From an uncultured Victivallales bacterium (lineage in GTDB: Bacteria > Verrucomicrobiota > Lentisphaeria > Victivallales > UBA1829), in contig CALXRL010000030.1 in NCBI GenBank assembly GCA_944390735.1, positions 1 through 64,000 of the forward strand: a DNA stretch of 64,000 nucleotides. Direction: 5' to 3'. A program made the position numbers and the translations under genes. Numbering within the stretch: position 1 is the first letter of the stretch; every line of letters starts with the position of its first letter. Below the pieces are notes generated by a model. It was given only the letters and a program-made list of their open reading frames with translations. It was not told where the DNA came from and searched no databases. This document shows positions 27,236 through 36,684 of the stretch, piece by piece.

Positions 27236-27264
27236 TTGAATAACCCGGGAAATGGAGTTATAAT
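27236..27264 (+). promoter_or_regulatory. Promoter of the lpxC-fabZ-glgB operon
   Basis: TTGAAT (27236-27241), 17 bp, perfect TATAAT (27259-27264), 54 bases before the lpxC start. Confidence 0.75.
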
Positions 27265-27318
27265 TCCTGTGGTTTGGATTCGTTAGAAACCATTAGTTTT
27301 TTTAGGACCAGAAAAAGG

Positions 27319-28176
27319 ATGGAACTGCAAAATACGATAAAAAAGGAAGCGGTTGTTTCCGGAATCGCTCTTCATACGGGAGTTCGTGCCAATCTCCGAA
27401 TTCTGCCCGCGCCGGAGAACACGGGAATCGTCTTCCGGCGGATCGACATGCCCGGGAAACCGGAGGTTCGGGCCGTGGCGGGAAATGTGGTTGATGTCCG
27501 CCGCGCAACCACAATCGCCTCCCGCACCACGGGCGGATTCGTGGTGACGGTGGAACATATCATGTCCTCGCTTCACGCCGCGCAGGTGGACAACGCCGTC
27601 GTGGAAATGGACGGACCGGAGCCGCCGATCGCCGACGGATCCGCCAAAGCGTATTTTGACGCGCTTATGAAGGCGGGGATCGAGCAGCAGTCCGCGCCGG
27701 CCGCCGTCTGGGAGCTGGACGAGGAGATTCATGTCGATGAGCCGGAACGGGGAATTCATATTCATCTTCAGCCCTCGGACCGTCTGGAGATCTCCTTTCA
27801 TGTGGAATATGGGGCGACGCCCCTGGACAAACAGGATTTCTCCTGCGTGGTGACGCCGGAGTCCTTCGGTCGCGAACTCTCCGATTCCAGAACGTTCTGC
27901 ATCTTCCGGGAACTGGAACAGCTGATTGCGGCGGGGCTTGTGAAGGGGGGCAGTCTCGACAACGCCGTCGTCATGCATGACGGCGCGATCATCTCCAAGG
28001 AGGGGATGCGTCACAGAGAGGAGTTCGCAAGACATAAAATGATGGATATGGTCGGTGATCTTTATCTGACCGGAATGCGTGTTCATGCGAAGATTTCGTC
28101 CGTCAAATCGGGGCATCCGACCCATGTGAAGCTGGCGCAGGAGATGCTGGCCCGCTATGCCGCCAAACAGAAATGA
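27319..28176 (+). CDS. lpxC: UDP-3-O-acyl-N-acetylglucosamine deacetylase
   Basis: A 285-residue zinc amidase that performs the first committed step of lipid A synthesis, proving a lipopolysaccharide-type outer membrane. The expected zinc ligands are present as H80 (VEHIMSSLHA), H239 and D243 (ARHKMMDMVGD), and the catalytic-base region has H266 (SGHPTHVKLA); PPIADGSA is also conserved. The start at 27319 follows AGGA and gives the standard N terminus (NTIKKEAVVSGIALHTG). In Bacteroidetes LpxC is fused to FabZ; here a stop codon and 27 bases separate the two, but they are adjacent and in the same order. Confidence 0.95.
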   Translation: MELQNTIKKEAVVSGIALHTGVRANLRILPAPENTGIVFRRIDMPGKPEVRAVAGNVVDVRRATTIASRTTGGFVVTVEHIMSSLHAAQVDNAVVEMDGPEPPIADGSAKAYFDALMKAGIEQQSAPAAVWELDEEIHVDEPERGIHIHLQPSDRLEISFHVEYGATPLDKQDFSCVVTPESFGRELSDSRTFCIFRELEQLIAAGLVKGGSLDNAVVMHDGAIISKEGMRHREEFARHKMMDMVGDLYLTGMRVHAKISSVKSGHPTHVKLAQEMLARYAAKQK

Positions 28177-28203
28177 TTTTCGACTCAAGAAAGGATCAAT
28201 ACA

Positions 28204-29121
28204 ATGTCTGAAGTTCTGACTCACTCTCAAATCATGGAGCAGCTGCCCTGCTGCGACCGGATGGTCCTGCTCGACCGCGTGGCGTTCGACGGAGAAAAAA
28301 AGATCGCCGGACTGAAAAGCGTCAGCATGAACGAATGGTATTTTCAGGGCCATTTTCCAAACCATCCGATCGTTCCCGGAGTGCTGCTGGTGGAATCCAT
28401 GGCGCAGCTTGCCGAACTTCTCGTCTGGAAAAAACTTGATCCGAAGCGCGAGGGCGATCTCTACATCAAGTCCCTCCGGAAGGTGAAGTTCCGCAAACCG
28501 AACAACCCCGGCGACCGGATTTTCTTCCAGGTGGAGATCGCCGAGGAACGTTCCGATTCGATTGATTTCATCGCCACGGCCACCAACAACTCCGGCGCCG
28601 CCTGTCAGGCGCAGCTGACGCTCGGCATCCGGCCGAAGGTCCCCATGCACCTGCCCGCCGGCTTCAATGAATTCGACAAAAGCGCCAAGAGCGCGATGGA
28701 TGTTCTCGGCGTGGCCTCGTTCATTCCGCACCGGTATCCGTTCCTCTTTGTCGACTATGTGGCCAAAATTGACGGACCGCACGTGACCGGGATCAAAAAT
28801 GCCACCGCGGAGGAGCCCGCGTTCCGCCGCTATGCCGATCACTATTCCGTGCTGACCGGATCCGTGCAGCCGGAAATCATTGCGCAGGTCGGTGCCATTT
28901 CCATGCTTTCCAAACCCGAAAACAAGGGAAAACTTGCCATATTCATGGCGATCGACCAGTCCGATTTCTATGAAAAGCCGGTTCTGCCGGGCGACCAGAT
29001 GGTGCTGGATGTCGAGATTCCCGATACGAAATCCCGTTTCGGACGCGGAGAGGGAACCATGTCCGTGGATGGCGAACTGGTCTCCAGAACGCAGATGATG
29101 TTTGCTCTGGTCGATCCCTAA
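28204..29121 (+). CDS. fabZ: Tandem (double hot-dog) 3-hydroxyacyl-ACP dehydratase
   Basis: A 305-residue protein with two FabZ-type hot-dog domains. Domain 1 (about 1-145) has the active-site motif GHFPNHPIVPGVLLVESMAQ with catalytic H50 and E64, but a changed N-terminal motif (LPCCDRM). Domain 2 (about 165-305) keeps the classic IPHRYPFLFVD motif; its active-site segment is divergent and shortened (H213 and E224, without the PGVL turn). Single-domain FabZ is about 145 residues and works as a dimer of hot dogs, so this is a fused pair in which one half probably carries most of the activity. It supplies acyl chains for fatty acids and lipid A and follows lpxC directly with RBS AAAGGA. Confidence 0.9.
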   Translation: MSEVLTHSQIMEQLPCCDRMVLLDRVAFDGEKKIAGLKSVSMNEWYFQGHFPNHPIVPGVLLVESMAQLAELLVWKKLDPKREGDLYIKSLRKVKFRKPNNPGDRIFFQVEIAEERSDSIDFIATATNNSGAACQAQLTLGIRPKVPMHLPAGFNEFDKSAKSAMDVLGVASFIPHRYPFLFVDYVAKIDGPHVTGIKNATAEEPAFRRYADHYSVLTGSVQPEIIAQVGAISMLSKPENKGKLAIFMAIDQSDFYEKPVLPGDQMVLDVEIPDTKSRFGRGEGTMSVDGELVSRTQMMFALVDP

Positions 29122-29169
29122 GGCGCGGTCCGGGGGGATGATGCGTAGTTTTCCATTGAAACAGACTGG

Positions 29170-31410
29170 ATGTGCCCGATGAAAAAGACCAACTCCGATT
29201 TGCTGCCGGATGCCAAGGCGCTCTCCGCCCTGCTGGAAGGGCGTCTCCGGGATCCCCATTCCATTCTGGGAATGCACAAGGGAAAGAACGGCAATGTGCT
29301 TGTACGGGTGTTCGATCCCATGGCGGACTCCGTCGCGATTCTGTATGGTGAGGATGATCTCTCCTATCAGGCCATGGAAAAGGTGCAGAAGGATGGACTC
29401 TTTGCCGCGGAATTCGAAAGCGGCGAGTTCTTCCGATATCAGGTGCGCAAGACGTTTCCCAACGGAACCACCTTTACCGCGCGGGATCCTTATTCCTTTC
29501 TTCCGGCAATCGGAGAGATGGATCTTTATCTGTTCAACGCCGGCGAAAACCGCCGGGTCTACGACTGCATGGGGGCGCATTTCCGGACCATCGACGGAAC
29601 CGATGGAGTCGTCTTTACCGTCTGGGCGCCCAATGCGGAGCGGGTTTCCGTGGTGGGAAACTTCAACTGCTGGGACGGGCGCCGCGAGCCGATGCGTCTG
29701 ATGGGCTCCTCCGGAATCTGGGAGCTGTTTGTGCCCGGGCTCCGGCCGGGCGAAATCTACAAGTATGAGATCCGCGCAAAGAACGGGGATGTGTTTACAA
29801 AACTGGACCCGTATGCGCAGCGGACGGAACTGCGCCCCTCGACCGCCGGAATCGTCGCGGATCCCGCGCCGTTCCACTGGACCGACGAGCCATGGATGCA
29901 GAAACGTTCCCGGACCAATATTCAGGCTTCGCCGATGAACATCTACGAGGTGCATCTCGGGTCCTGGGGCGGTCCCGGAACCGGGAATCACTCCGGTGGG
30001 GAGGACGAGTTCAGCAGTTATCGCGAACTGGCCCATGCGCTCGGCGATTATGTCGTCAAAATGGGGTACACCCACATTGAACTGCTTCCGATCTGCGAAC
30101 ATCCGCTGGATCAGTCGTGGGGGTATCAGGTGACGGGGTTCTACGCGCCCACCGCGCGGTACGGAACACCGGAGGATTTCGCCTATTTCGTCGATCATAT
30201 GCACTCGCTTGGAATCGGCGTGATTCTGGACTGGGTTCCCGCGCATTTTCCGAAGGATTCCTTTGCGCTCGGCCGATTTGACGGGACCGCATTGTATGAA
30301 CACAATGATCCGCGTCAGGGGGAGCATCGGGACTGGGGGACTTATATTTTCAATTTCGGGCGCAACGAGGTGCGGGGATTCCTGATCGGCAGCGCGCTCT
30401 TCTGGCTCGACCGGTACCATGTGGACGGACTCCGGGTCGACGCCGTGGCCTCGATGCTCTATCTGGACTACTCGCGGAAGCCCGGCGAGTGGATTCCCAA
30501 CAAGTATGGCGGAAATGAAAATCTGGATGCGATTGCGTTCCTGAAGCATCTGAATGAAATCGCTCACGAGATGTATCCCGGTATCGCGATGGTGGCGGAG
30601 GAGTCGACCGCATGGCCCGGCGTTTCCAAACCGGTGTATCTGGGCGGACTCGGATTCACATTCAAATGGAACATGGGCTGGATGCACGATACGCTGGAAT
30701 ATTTTGCGCTGGATCCGATTTACCGCAGCTACAATCATGGCAAGCTCACCTTTTCCCTGCTCTATGCCTTTTCAGAGAATTTCATTCTGCCGCTCAGTCA
30801 TGACGAGGTGGTGCACGGCAAGCACTCGCTGCTGGACAAGATGCCCGGGGATTATCAGCAGAAATTTGCAAATCTGCGCGCCCTTTATGCCTACATGACG
30901 ATGCATCCCGGGAAGAAACTGCTGTTCATGGGCGGGGAATTCGCCCAGTGGATCGAATGGAATGAAAAGAAGACACTGGACTGGAATCTTCTCGACTATC
31001 CGCAGCACCGGGCCATGCAGACTCTGGTGCGGGATCTGAATCATTTCTATCGGGAGAATCCGTCGCTCTGGAGCGATGATTTCACGCCGAACGGTTTCAC
31101 CTGGCTCGACGGAGGGGATTATCGGCAGTCGGTACTCTCCTTCATCCGCTGGGACCGGGAGCATCGGGAACCGGTCGTTGTGATTCTGAATCTGACTCCG
31201 GTTGTGCGCGATCCGTACACGACCGGCGTGCCTCTGCCCGGCGAATGGGTGGAGGTGCTCAATACCGACAACTCCTGTTACGGCGGCACCGGTCTGCTGA
31301 ACACGATTCCGATGAAAACGAGCGAAGGCCTCTATCACGGTCAGAAACAGCATGTCACTCTGCGTCTGCCGTGGCTCGGCGCGGTGATTTTGAAACGGAA
31401 GAAGGCCTGA
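29170..31410 (+). CDS. glgB: 1,4-alpha-glucan branching enzyme
   Basis: A 746-residue glycogen-branching enzyme (EC 2.4.1.18). The order is an N-terminal beta domain (about 10-115), a CBM48 domain (FTVWAPNAERVSVVGNFN), a GH13 barrel and a C-terminal beta domain. Catalytic motifs are DGLRVDAVASMLYLDY (nucleophile Asp), MVAEESTAWPGV (general acid Glu) and LSHDEVVHGK (third Asp). The ATG at 29170 has no clear Shine-Dalgarno; the ATG at 29179 is an alternative. It is about 48 bases after fabZ and probably read from the lpxC promoter. No other glycogen gene is seen in the window. Confidence 0.93.
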   Translation: MCPMKKTNSDLLPDAKALSALLEGRLRDPHSILGMHKGKNGNVLVRVFDPMADSVAILYGEDDLSYQAMEKVQKDGLFAAEFESGEFFRYQVRKTFPNGTTFTARDPYSFLPAIGEMDLYLFNAGENRRVYDCMGAHFRTIDGTDGVVFTVWAPNAERVSVVGNFNCWDGRREPMRLMGSSGIWELFVPGLRPGEIYKYEIRAKNGDVFTKLDPYAQRTELRPSTAGIVADPAPFHWTDEPWMQKRSRTNIQASPMNIYEVHLGSWGGPGTGNHSGGEDEFSSYRELAHALGDYVVKMGYTHIELLPICEHPLDQSWGYQVTGFYAPTARYGTPEDFAYFVDHMHSLGIGVILDWVPAHFPKDSFALGRFDGTALYEHNDPRQGEHRDWGTYIFNFGRNEVRGFLIGSALFWLDRYHVDGLRVDAVASMLYLDYSRKPGEWIPNKYGGNENLDAIAFLKHLNEIAHEMYPGIAMVAEESTAWPGVSKPVYLGGLGFTFKWNMGWMHDTLEYFALDPIYRSYNHGKLTFSLLYAFSENFILPLSHDEVVHGKHSLLDKMPGDYQQKFANLRALYAYMTMHPGKKLLFMGGEFAQWIEWNEKKTLDWNLLDYPQHRAMQTLVRDLNHFYRENPSLWSDDFTPNGFTWLDGGDYRQSVLSFIRWDREHREPVVVILNLTPVVRDPYTTGVPLPGEWVEVLNTDNSCYGGTGLLNTIPMKTSEGLYHGQKQHVTLRLPWLGAVILKRKKA

Positions 31411-31428
31411 CGGAGAACACGTTCCTGT

Positions 31429-32742
31429 ATGAGTACGACGCAAGATGGCATATCCGGTGCACGCGCCCGGTTCTGCACCCAGTTTGTTCAGGAGATCGTG
31501 GAGGGGGTTCTGACGCGCGGAGAGGCGGCCGACAATGCCGCCGCGCTCCGTTTCAAGCGCGACCGCCGGATCGGCTCCCGCGACCGTCGTTTCCTCAGTA
31601 ATGCGCTCTTCGCCTATTTCCGCTGGTACGGATGGCTGAGAAAGGCCGGCATCGCCGGGAAAATGGAGCTGGCGCTTGCGGCGGCGTTTGCGGCGGAAGG
31701 GATCGGCGGAGGCCCGGCGGTCGTCTGGGCGGAGAGTGCGGGAATTCCGGAACAGGAGTTCCGGGCCGCTTTGAAACACTCTTCCGCGGCGGAACGCTTT
31801 GAAGCGGTTCTTGCGGCGGCGCATACGGGAAATCATGGGACTTTTTCTCTGCGGGAGGTGATCCCTGACTGGGCGGACAAGCTCCTGCCGCGGGAACTTC
31901 AGGAGGAGGAGCGTCTGCCGCTCTGGCTTCAGAAGCGTCCTCCGATGTGGCTGCGGGCGCAGACGGAGCAGATTACGGAATTGGTGAACGACCTGATGAA
32001 AAGCGGATTCTCGGCGGAGGCGCATGTCCATGTTCCCGGGGCGCTGAAGGTGGCGGATGCGCGGGGAAGTCTCTATGCGACACCGGAATTCCAGAAGGGA
32101 CTCTTTGAACTTCAGGATTTTTCCTCCCAGTGCATTGGAATGGCGTGCATGGCGCGTCCGGGAGAGCGCTGGTGGGATGTCTGCGCGGGAGGCGGAGGCA
32201 AAACGCTCCAGCTGGCGGGCATGATGCAGCGCCGGGGAACGATTCTGGCCACCGATATCCGCGCATACAAACTGGAGGATCTGAAACGCCGTGCCGCACG
32301 GGCCGCGTATCCGAACATCCGCTGTGCGGAATGGAACGGGGAAGCGCCGCCCAGGGGAAAAAAAGGGATGTTTGACGGCGTCCTGATCGACGCGCCCTGT
32401 TCCTCATCGGGCCGCTGGCGGCGCAATCCGGACGGACGCTGGAGCGCGTCCGCGGAACGGGTCGAAGAGCTGGCCGGAATTCAGAGCCGGATCCTGGAGG
32501 CTGCCTGCGCCGGCGTGAAGCCGGGGGGTGTGCTCGTTTATGCAACCTGTTCGCTGTTCGAACGGGAGGATGAACGGATCGTCAAGGATTTTTTACAAAA
32601 ACACCATGAATATGTATTGGAACCGTTTCCGGACCCTGCGACGGGGAGAAAAACGGATGGGATGCTTCGCACTCTGCCCTGGTCCGCGGACTGCGATGCG
32701 TCCTTCGTCGCCCGGATGCGGTCGATCTCAACCAGAGGATGA
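31429..32742 (+). CDS. RsmB/NOP2-family RNA (cytosine-5) methyltransferase
   Basis: A 437-residue enzyme with an N-terminal NusB-like RNA-binding region (about 1-150) and a C-terminal SAM methyltransferase. Motif I is WWDVCAGGGGKTLQL, motif IV is LIDAPCSSSGRWRRNPD with one catalytic cysteine, and motif VI is YATCSLFEREDE with the cysteine nucleophile. This layout is that of RsmB, which makes m5C967 in 16S rRNA, but the N-terminal part is divergent, so the exact target is open. It is 18 bases after glgB and overlaps the next gene. Confidence 0.88.
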   Translation: MSTTQDGISGARARFCTQFVQEIVEGVLTRGEAADNAAALRFKRDRRIGSRDRRFLSNALFAYFRWYGWLRKAGIAGKMELALAAAFAAEGIGGGPAVVWAESAGIPEQEFRAALKHSSAAERFEAVLAAAHTGNHGTFSLREVIPDWADKLLPRELQEEERLPLWLQKRPPMWLRAQTEQITELVNDLMKSGFSAEAHVHVPGALKVADARGSLYATPEFQKGLFELQDFSSQCIGMACMARPGERWWDVCAGGGGKTLQLAGMMQRRGTILATDIRAYKLEDLKRRAARAAYPNIRCAEWNGEAPPRGKKGMFDGVLIDAPCSSSGRWRRNPDGRWSASAERVEELAGIQSRILEAACAGVKPGGVLVYATCSLFEREDERIVKDFLQKHHEYVLEPFPDPATGRKTDGMLRTLPWSADCDASFVARMRSISTRG

Positions 32743-32744
32743 TT

Positions 32745-33449
32745 ATGCTGCAGGAAGAACATTCGCTGTCCGAAGACAAACCTCCGTCTTATATCGACCT
32801 TCACACCCACTCTTTCATGACCGGCGACGGCGTTCTGCGGGTGCAGAACATTTTCCCCGATGTATCCGGGGAGAGCTCCCTGCCGGAACACTTCTCCATC
32901 GGAATTCATCCCAAAAACATTGATCCGGAATACATGGAGCGCGATCTGGCGATCATGGACCGGGTGCTCGCGGAAAACCGCTCCCGCGGCGTCGTCGCGG
33001 TGGGGGAATGCGGACTCGACAAGTTTTCCCTGGTGGATTCCGCCACTCAGGAACAGGTCTTTGCCGCTCAGATCCATCTGGCGCTGAAATATGAACTCCC
33101 CATGGTGATCCATTCGGTCCGCTCCTGGCAGGAGATTATCCGGATGAAAAAACTCCATGCGCGGAAACAGACCTGGATCGTCCACGGGTTCCGCAGTTCG
33201 ATAGAAGCGGCGGAATCCCTGATCCGTCACAACATTCTGCTTTCGTTCGGGGAGGCGATCACGGAGGAGCAGTCGAAGGCGCGCGCCGTGATCGGAGAGC
33301 TCGATTACGACTCCTTCTTCCTGGAAACCGATGAAAGCACCATGCCGATCGAGTCCATTTACAAGTCGGCCGCGCATCTCTGCGGCTGCGAGGTGGAGTA
33401 TCTCTGCGAGCGGATCCGCGGGAACTTCGAGCGGGTGTTCGGCTCATGA
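32745..33449 (+). CDS. TatD-family metal-dependent hydrolase
   Basis: A 234-residue TIM-barrel metalloprotein. The second ATG (32745) is chosen because AGAGG sits six bases upstream; an ATG at 32739 would overlap the previous stop. Metal-binding motifs are in order: DLHTHS, GECGLDKF (Glu), VIHSVRS, WIVHGF and LETDES. TatD relatives are DNases or hydrolases of small substrates; this one is shorter than E. coli TatD (about 260) and diverged in the region after DLHTHS. It is translationally coupled (ATGA, 33446-33449) to the next gene. Confidence 0.82.
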   Translation: MLQEEHSLSEDKPPSYIDLHTHSFMTGDGVLRVQNIFPDVSGESSLPEHFSIGIHPKNIDPEYMERDLAIMDRVLAENRSRGVVAVGECGLDKFSLVDSATQEQVFAAQIHLALKYELPMVIHSVRSWQEIIRMKKLHARKQTWIVHGFRSSIEAAESLIRHNILLSFGEAITEEQSKARAVIGELDYDSFFLETDESTMPIESIYKSAAHLCGCEVEYLCERIRGNFERVFGS

Positions 33450-34189
33450 ACCCCGCGGACTGGCAGAACCGGACCGCTCTGCTGCTGGGAGACGAGGCGC
33501 TCGGCCGGATTGAAAAGGCTCATGTGCTGTGCGTCGGACTCGGAGGAGTCGGAGGGCTCGCCGCCGAACTCCTCGCCCGGACCGCGGTCGGCGAAATGAC
33601 CATCGTGGACGGCGATTGCGTCGAGGATTCCAACCGCAACCGGCAGATCATCGCCACGACTCTGACCACGGGCCGTCCGAAAGCGGAGGTCATGGCGGAG
33701 CGGCTGATGACAATCAATCCGGACCTGAAACTTCATGTCGTAAACGACTTCCTCAAGGACGAAACCCTTGCGGCAATCCTGGATGCAGCTCCGTATGACT
33801 GCGTGCTCGACGCCATCGACACGCTGGCACCGAAGGTGCATCTGATTGCGGGCTGTCTGGAGCGCGGTTTGAAGATCGTCTCCTCAATGGGCTCGGGCGC
33901 GCGACGGAATCCGGAATGCGTCCGCTGTGACGATCTGGAGAAGACATTCAACTGCACACTGGCCAAGGCCGTTCGGCAGCATCTGCACCGCCTGGGATGG
34001 CGGAAGGGCGGCTGCCGCGCAGTCTTTTCCATCGAACCCCCCATTCGGAGCGCGGTGCTGGACCCGGGACGCATGGAGAACAACAAACGCTCTGTTCTGG
34101 GGACGATTTCCTATCTGCCCGCGGTGTTCGGCTGTCACTGCGCGGCCGCGGTGCTCGAAGAACTGAGCCGCGAAACTCCTTCGGAATGA
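33446..34189 (+). CDS. tcdA: E1-like adenylating enzyme of the TcdA (CsdL) type
   Basis: A 247-residue ThiF/MoeB-superfamily protein. The ATP-binding motif VLCVGLGGVGGLAAELLARTAV, the IVDGDCVEDSNRNRQI motif and the GARRNPECVRCDDLEKTFNCTLAK segment match TcdA, which uses ATP to cyclise N6-threonylcarbamoyladenosine in tRNA to ct6A. The initial RTALLLGDEALGRI also fits (family: R...LG...L). No zinc-binding CxxC pairs typical of MoeB are seen. Last gene of the lpxC-fabZ-glgB-rsmB-tatD-tcdA string. Confidence 0.85.
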   Translation: MNPADWQNRTALLLGDEALGRIEKAHVLCVGLGGVGGLAAELLARTAVGEMTIVDGDCVEDSNRNRQIIATTLTTGRPKAEVMAERLMTINPDLKLHVVNDFLKDETLAAILDAAPYDCVLDAIDTLAPKVHLIAGCLERGLKIVSSMGSGARRNPECVRCDDLEKTFNCTLAKAVRQHLHRLGWRKGGCRAVFSIEPPIRSAVLDPGRMENNKRSVLGTISYLPAVFGCHCAAAVLEELSRETPSE

Positions 34190-34236
34190 TTCGCGACTCC
34201 GACGTGATCCTCCCCCCCTTCCGCGGAAGGAGTCGT

Positions 34237-35766
34237 TCATTTCTGCGGACGGTTTTTCTTCAGCGCTTCCAGAAGAACCCGTTTGCGGGGATTGTCCCGG
34301 GAGGGTTTGCTCCAGTTTTCGTGTTCGATGCTCCAAGGGGGCCACTCGCGGAAGGCGTGATAGGTCCAGTCCCAGCCGTATTCCTCAAAGAGTTCGATGC
34401 AGTCCTTCAGATACTGATCCGCCCCTTTCGCGGTGTTGACGGCGCTGAATTCCCCGATGAAAATGCGCGCATTGTGCTTTCTCTGAAACTCGATGATGCT
34501 CTTCATGGCGACCCGGAGCTGATCCTTGTTCCAGTAGATGCCGTCGATCTCTCCGGGATAGCTCCATTTGAGTTTGCCGAGAACCCCCTGGTGCGTGTAG
34601 GCGTGCGGAGAATAGAAGTGCGGAGTGTAAATAATGTTCCTGTCGTTGACAAGGAACGAGTTGCTTCCTTCAAAAGCCACGATGATCGGCGTGTCCGGAT
34701 CGATGTCCCGGATGACCTTCACAAGACGTTCGGCAATCTGCTGCCATGAATTTTTTTTCGTCCGCTGGAATCCGTACTGCTCCGGAACCGGCTCGTTCAG
34801 GAGATCGTATCCGTAGATTCTCCTGTCGCCCTTGAAGTGCTTTGCAAGTCTTCGCCAGGCTTCATCAAGGGTTTCGAGACTGGTTCCCTTGCTCAGAATG
34901 TTGCTGGCCACTTTGGAGATCGAGGTTCCCGGACCCCGGTGAAGATCCAGAACCACTTTGATTCCGTTCTTTTCACAGAGTTTCAGAATGGCGTCGATGT
35001 TCCTGATTTCATCGTCAATCCACGCCAGATATTTTTCCGGAGTTGAGACATCCCTTCCGCGCTTCGGATTCAGCTGATAGCGGAGAAGATTGGCGTTCCA
35101 CTGCTTCAGGACCGCAAATGCTTCCGGACTCAGATCCGACCCGCTCATGAATCCGCGGTATTTTGTTCCCCGGAACGTTCCGCGGGGAATCCGCGCGGCT
35201 TCGGGATTCGGCGGAGCCTTGACTTCGCTGTCGGGGACCTCCTTCACCCGGTAAATGCGGATCCTGGAAACATAGAAAGCTCCGGACGCCTCCTGAATTC
35301 CGGTCGAAAGGACCATCCGTCTGGTGTCCGAAGGCAGAAGAATGAGTTTGCGGGCCGGTTTCCAGTCATAGGTTCCGCGCTGGAGCATGGGCTCGGGCCA
35401 TGAACTCTTTTTTCCGTTCGTGTGGAACAGCATGAACTTCGGCCCGAAGAAGGGTTTGATGCCCTGACGCAGATTTTCCCCCTTGACCATGGCTTCAAAA
35501 GCGATCATTCCGGTGATCTTCTTCGGATCAAGAGAGAGGGAAATCGAGGCGTTTCCGTGTTTCGGCACCTCCAGCTTCACACAGGGGCCGTTGTCCGGAC
35601 CTCCCTTCTCCAGACGGGTGACTTTCCCGCTGATTTTCCATTTGGAAAGCGATTCCGGCGAGGCAAAGGTCTCTTCAAAGAGCATCTCTCCGTTGACATA
35701 GGCCGCATGGACCGGGAGCAGGGTGCTCAGTCCCAGCAGAACGGCCAGATATTTTTTCCGGTTCAT
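34237..35766 (-). CDS. Secreted GH5-family endoglycanase
   Basis: A 509-residue protein with a signal peptide (MNRKKYLAVLLGLSTLLPVHA, cleavage near 21). Residues about 25-175 form a beta-sandwich that resembles a carbohydrate-binding module. Residues about 200-500 are a GH5-like TIM barrel: VVLDLHRGPG, then YDLLNEPVPE with the acid/base E325, TPHFYSPHAYTH, and FIGEFSAVN with nucleophile E439, ending in WTYHAFREWPPW. It is likely an exported cellulase- or mannanase-type enzyme. It follows the pseudopilin gene by 21 bases and shares its promoter. Subfamily and substrate are not assigned. Confidence 0.88.
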   Translation of the reverse strand: MNRKKYLAVLLGLSTLLPVHAAYVNGEMLFEETFASPESLSKWKISGKVTRLEKGGPDNGPCVKLEVPKHGNASISLSLDPKKITGMIAFEAMVKGENLRQGIKPFFGPKFMLFHTNGKKSSWPEPMLQRGTYDWKPARKLILLPSDTRRMVLSTGIQEASGAFYVSRIRIYRVKEVPDSEVKAPPNPEAARIPRGTFRGTKYRGFMSGSDLSPEAFAVLKQWNANLLRYQLNPKRGRDVSTPEKYLAWIDDEIRNIDAILKLCEKNGIKVVLDLHRGPGTSISKVASNILSKGTSLETLDEAWRRLAKHFKGDRRIYGYDLLNEPVPEQYGFQRTKKNSWQQIAERLVKVIRDIDPDTPIIVAFEGSNSFLVNDRNIIYTPHFYSPHAYTHQGVLGKLKWSYPGEIDGIYWNKDQLRVAMKSIIEFQRKHNARIFIGEFSAVNTAKGADQYLKDCIELFEEYGWDWTYHAFREWPPWSIEHENWSKPSRDNPRKRVLLEALKKNRPQK

Positions 35767-35787
35767 AGAACGATTCCTTTCTGATTG

Positions 35788-36561
35788 TTATTCGGTGAAA
35801 GCGTCGCTTCGCAGTGCAAGATTGGTATCGTGGATGTAGTCGTAGTACAAATTGACGTCGCGTCCTTTCCAGCGGTCGCGGGAGGCGGCGTGACCGTCAA
35901 GGAACAGAATGTTTGCGGCATTGTTGTGGTTCGGTCCGATATGCCGGGAGAGTGCCAAATACCATTGTCCCTTGGAATTTGCCACGCCGACACTGGACTC
36001 CGCATAATACGTATTGGCTGTGAGATATTCGTGAAAGTCCGTATCCGCAATCGCATAGGTCCGGGAGGGCTGTTTGTAGGCGGAACCTTTCACCAGGGTC
36101 GTGTCGTCTGTGAGCGGAATGAAAAGATTTTTTATCATCGCATAGCTTCTCCGGTAGCTGACAACCGTTTTGTCCTCCGGGCACTGGAAGAGTTTCCAGC
36201 TGGAGGGACTCTTGATCCATCCGTTGGCAAATTTCCCGCCCAGATACTGATTGCCGTATACGAAGTCCCAGTAATACATGTGTTTGATGCCGTCATATTT
36301 CGGAGCGATATAGTCCTCGTTGTCGCCCCGGTACATGGTCATGGCGTTTCCGAGCTGCTTCAGATTGCTGATGCATCCGGCCTTTTCGCCCGCGTTCCGC
36401 GCCTTGTTCAGCGCAGGCAGGAGCAGTCCGGCCAGGATGGCAATGATCGCAATCACGATGAGGAGCTCTATTAATGTGAAGTTCCCGCTTCTTCCTCTCC
36501 GAAGACATGCGCCGGAACGCTTCCGGAACTCCGGAAGCAGACATCTGTTGACTCTTTGCAT
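35788..36561 (-). CDS. Prepilin-type N-methylation and H-X9-DG domain protein
   Basis: A 257-residue protein, ATG at 36561 with GGGAG about six bases upstream. It starts with a basic leader and the type IV prepilin motif [30 protein letters not shown], split here as [15 protein letters not shown] after the cleavage glycine, followed by one hydrophobic helix. The C terminus has the H-X9-DG motif ([13 protein letters not shown]). This family is expanded in Planctomycetes, Verrucomicrobia and Lentisphaerae, where the members are thought to be pseudopilins or surface proteins of unknown task. Being first in an operon with a secreted GH5 suggests a link to polysaccharide capture or export. Confidence 0.88.
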   Translation of the reverse strand: MQRVNRCLLPEFRKRSGACLRRGRSGNFTLIELLIVIAIIAILAGLLLPALNKARNAGEKAGCISNLKQLGNAMTMYRGDNEDYIAPKYDGIKHMYYWDFVYGNQYLGGKFANGWIKSPSSWKLFQCPEDKTVVSYRRSYAMIKNLFIPLTDDTTLVKGSAYKQPSRTYAIADTDFHEYLTANTYYAESSVGVANSKGQWYLALSRHIGPNHNNAANILFLDGHAASRDRWKGRDVNLYYDYIHDTNLALRSDAFTE

Positions 36562-36605
36562 CTTGATCTCCCTGTTCGATGAATCCATTGCTTTCCATTT
36601 TTTAC

Positions 36606-36634
36606 ATTATAGGATAAAAACAGAGAAAACGCAA
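36606..36634 (-). promoter_or_regulatory. Promoter of the pseudopilin-GH5 operon
   Basis: Minus strand: TTGCGT (36634-36629), 17 bp, perfect TATAAT (36611-36606), 45 bases before the start at 36561. Confidence 0.7.
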
Positions 36635-36684
36635 CAGGGAAATTCTATGGAAAATAGTTTAATTATTGCAAAAGATATCGGATT

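Noticed and set aside
27319..29121. LpxC-FabZ fusion as in Bacteroidetes
   Set aside because: A stop codon at 28174-28176 and a separate start with its own RBS show two proteins.
27283..30738. Minus-strand open frame of 1151 codons opposite lpxC, fabZ and glgB
   Set aside because: Antisense to three canonical genes; no domain is recognisable.
34217..34230. Palindrome CCTTCCGCGGAAGG as a terminator between tcdA and the GH5 gene
   Set aside because: It has no loop to speak of and no T-run on either side.
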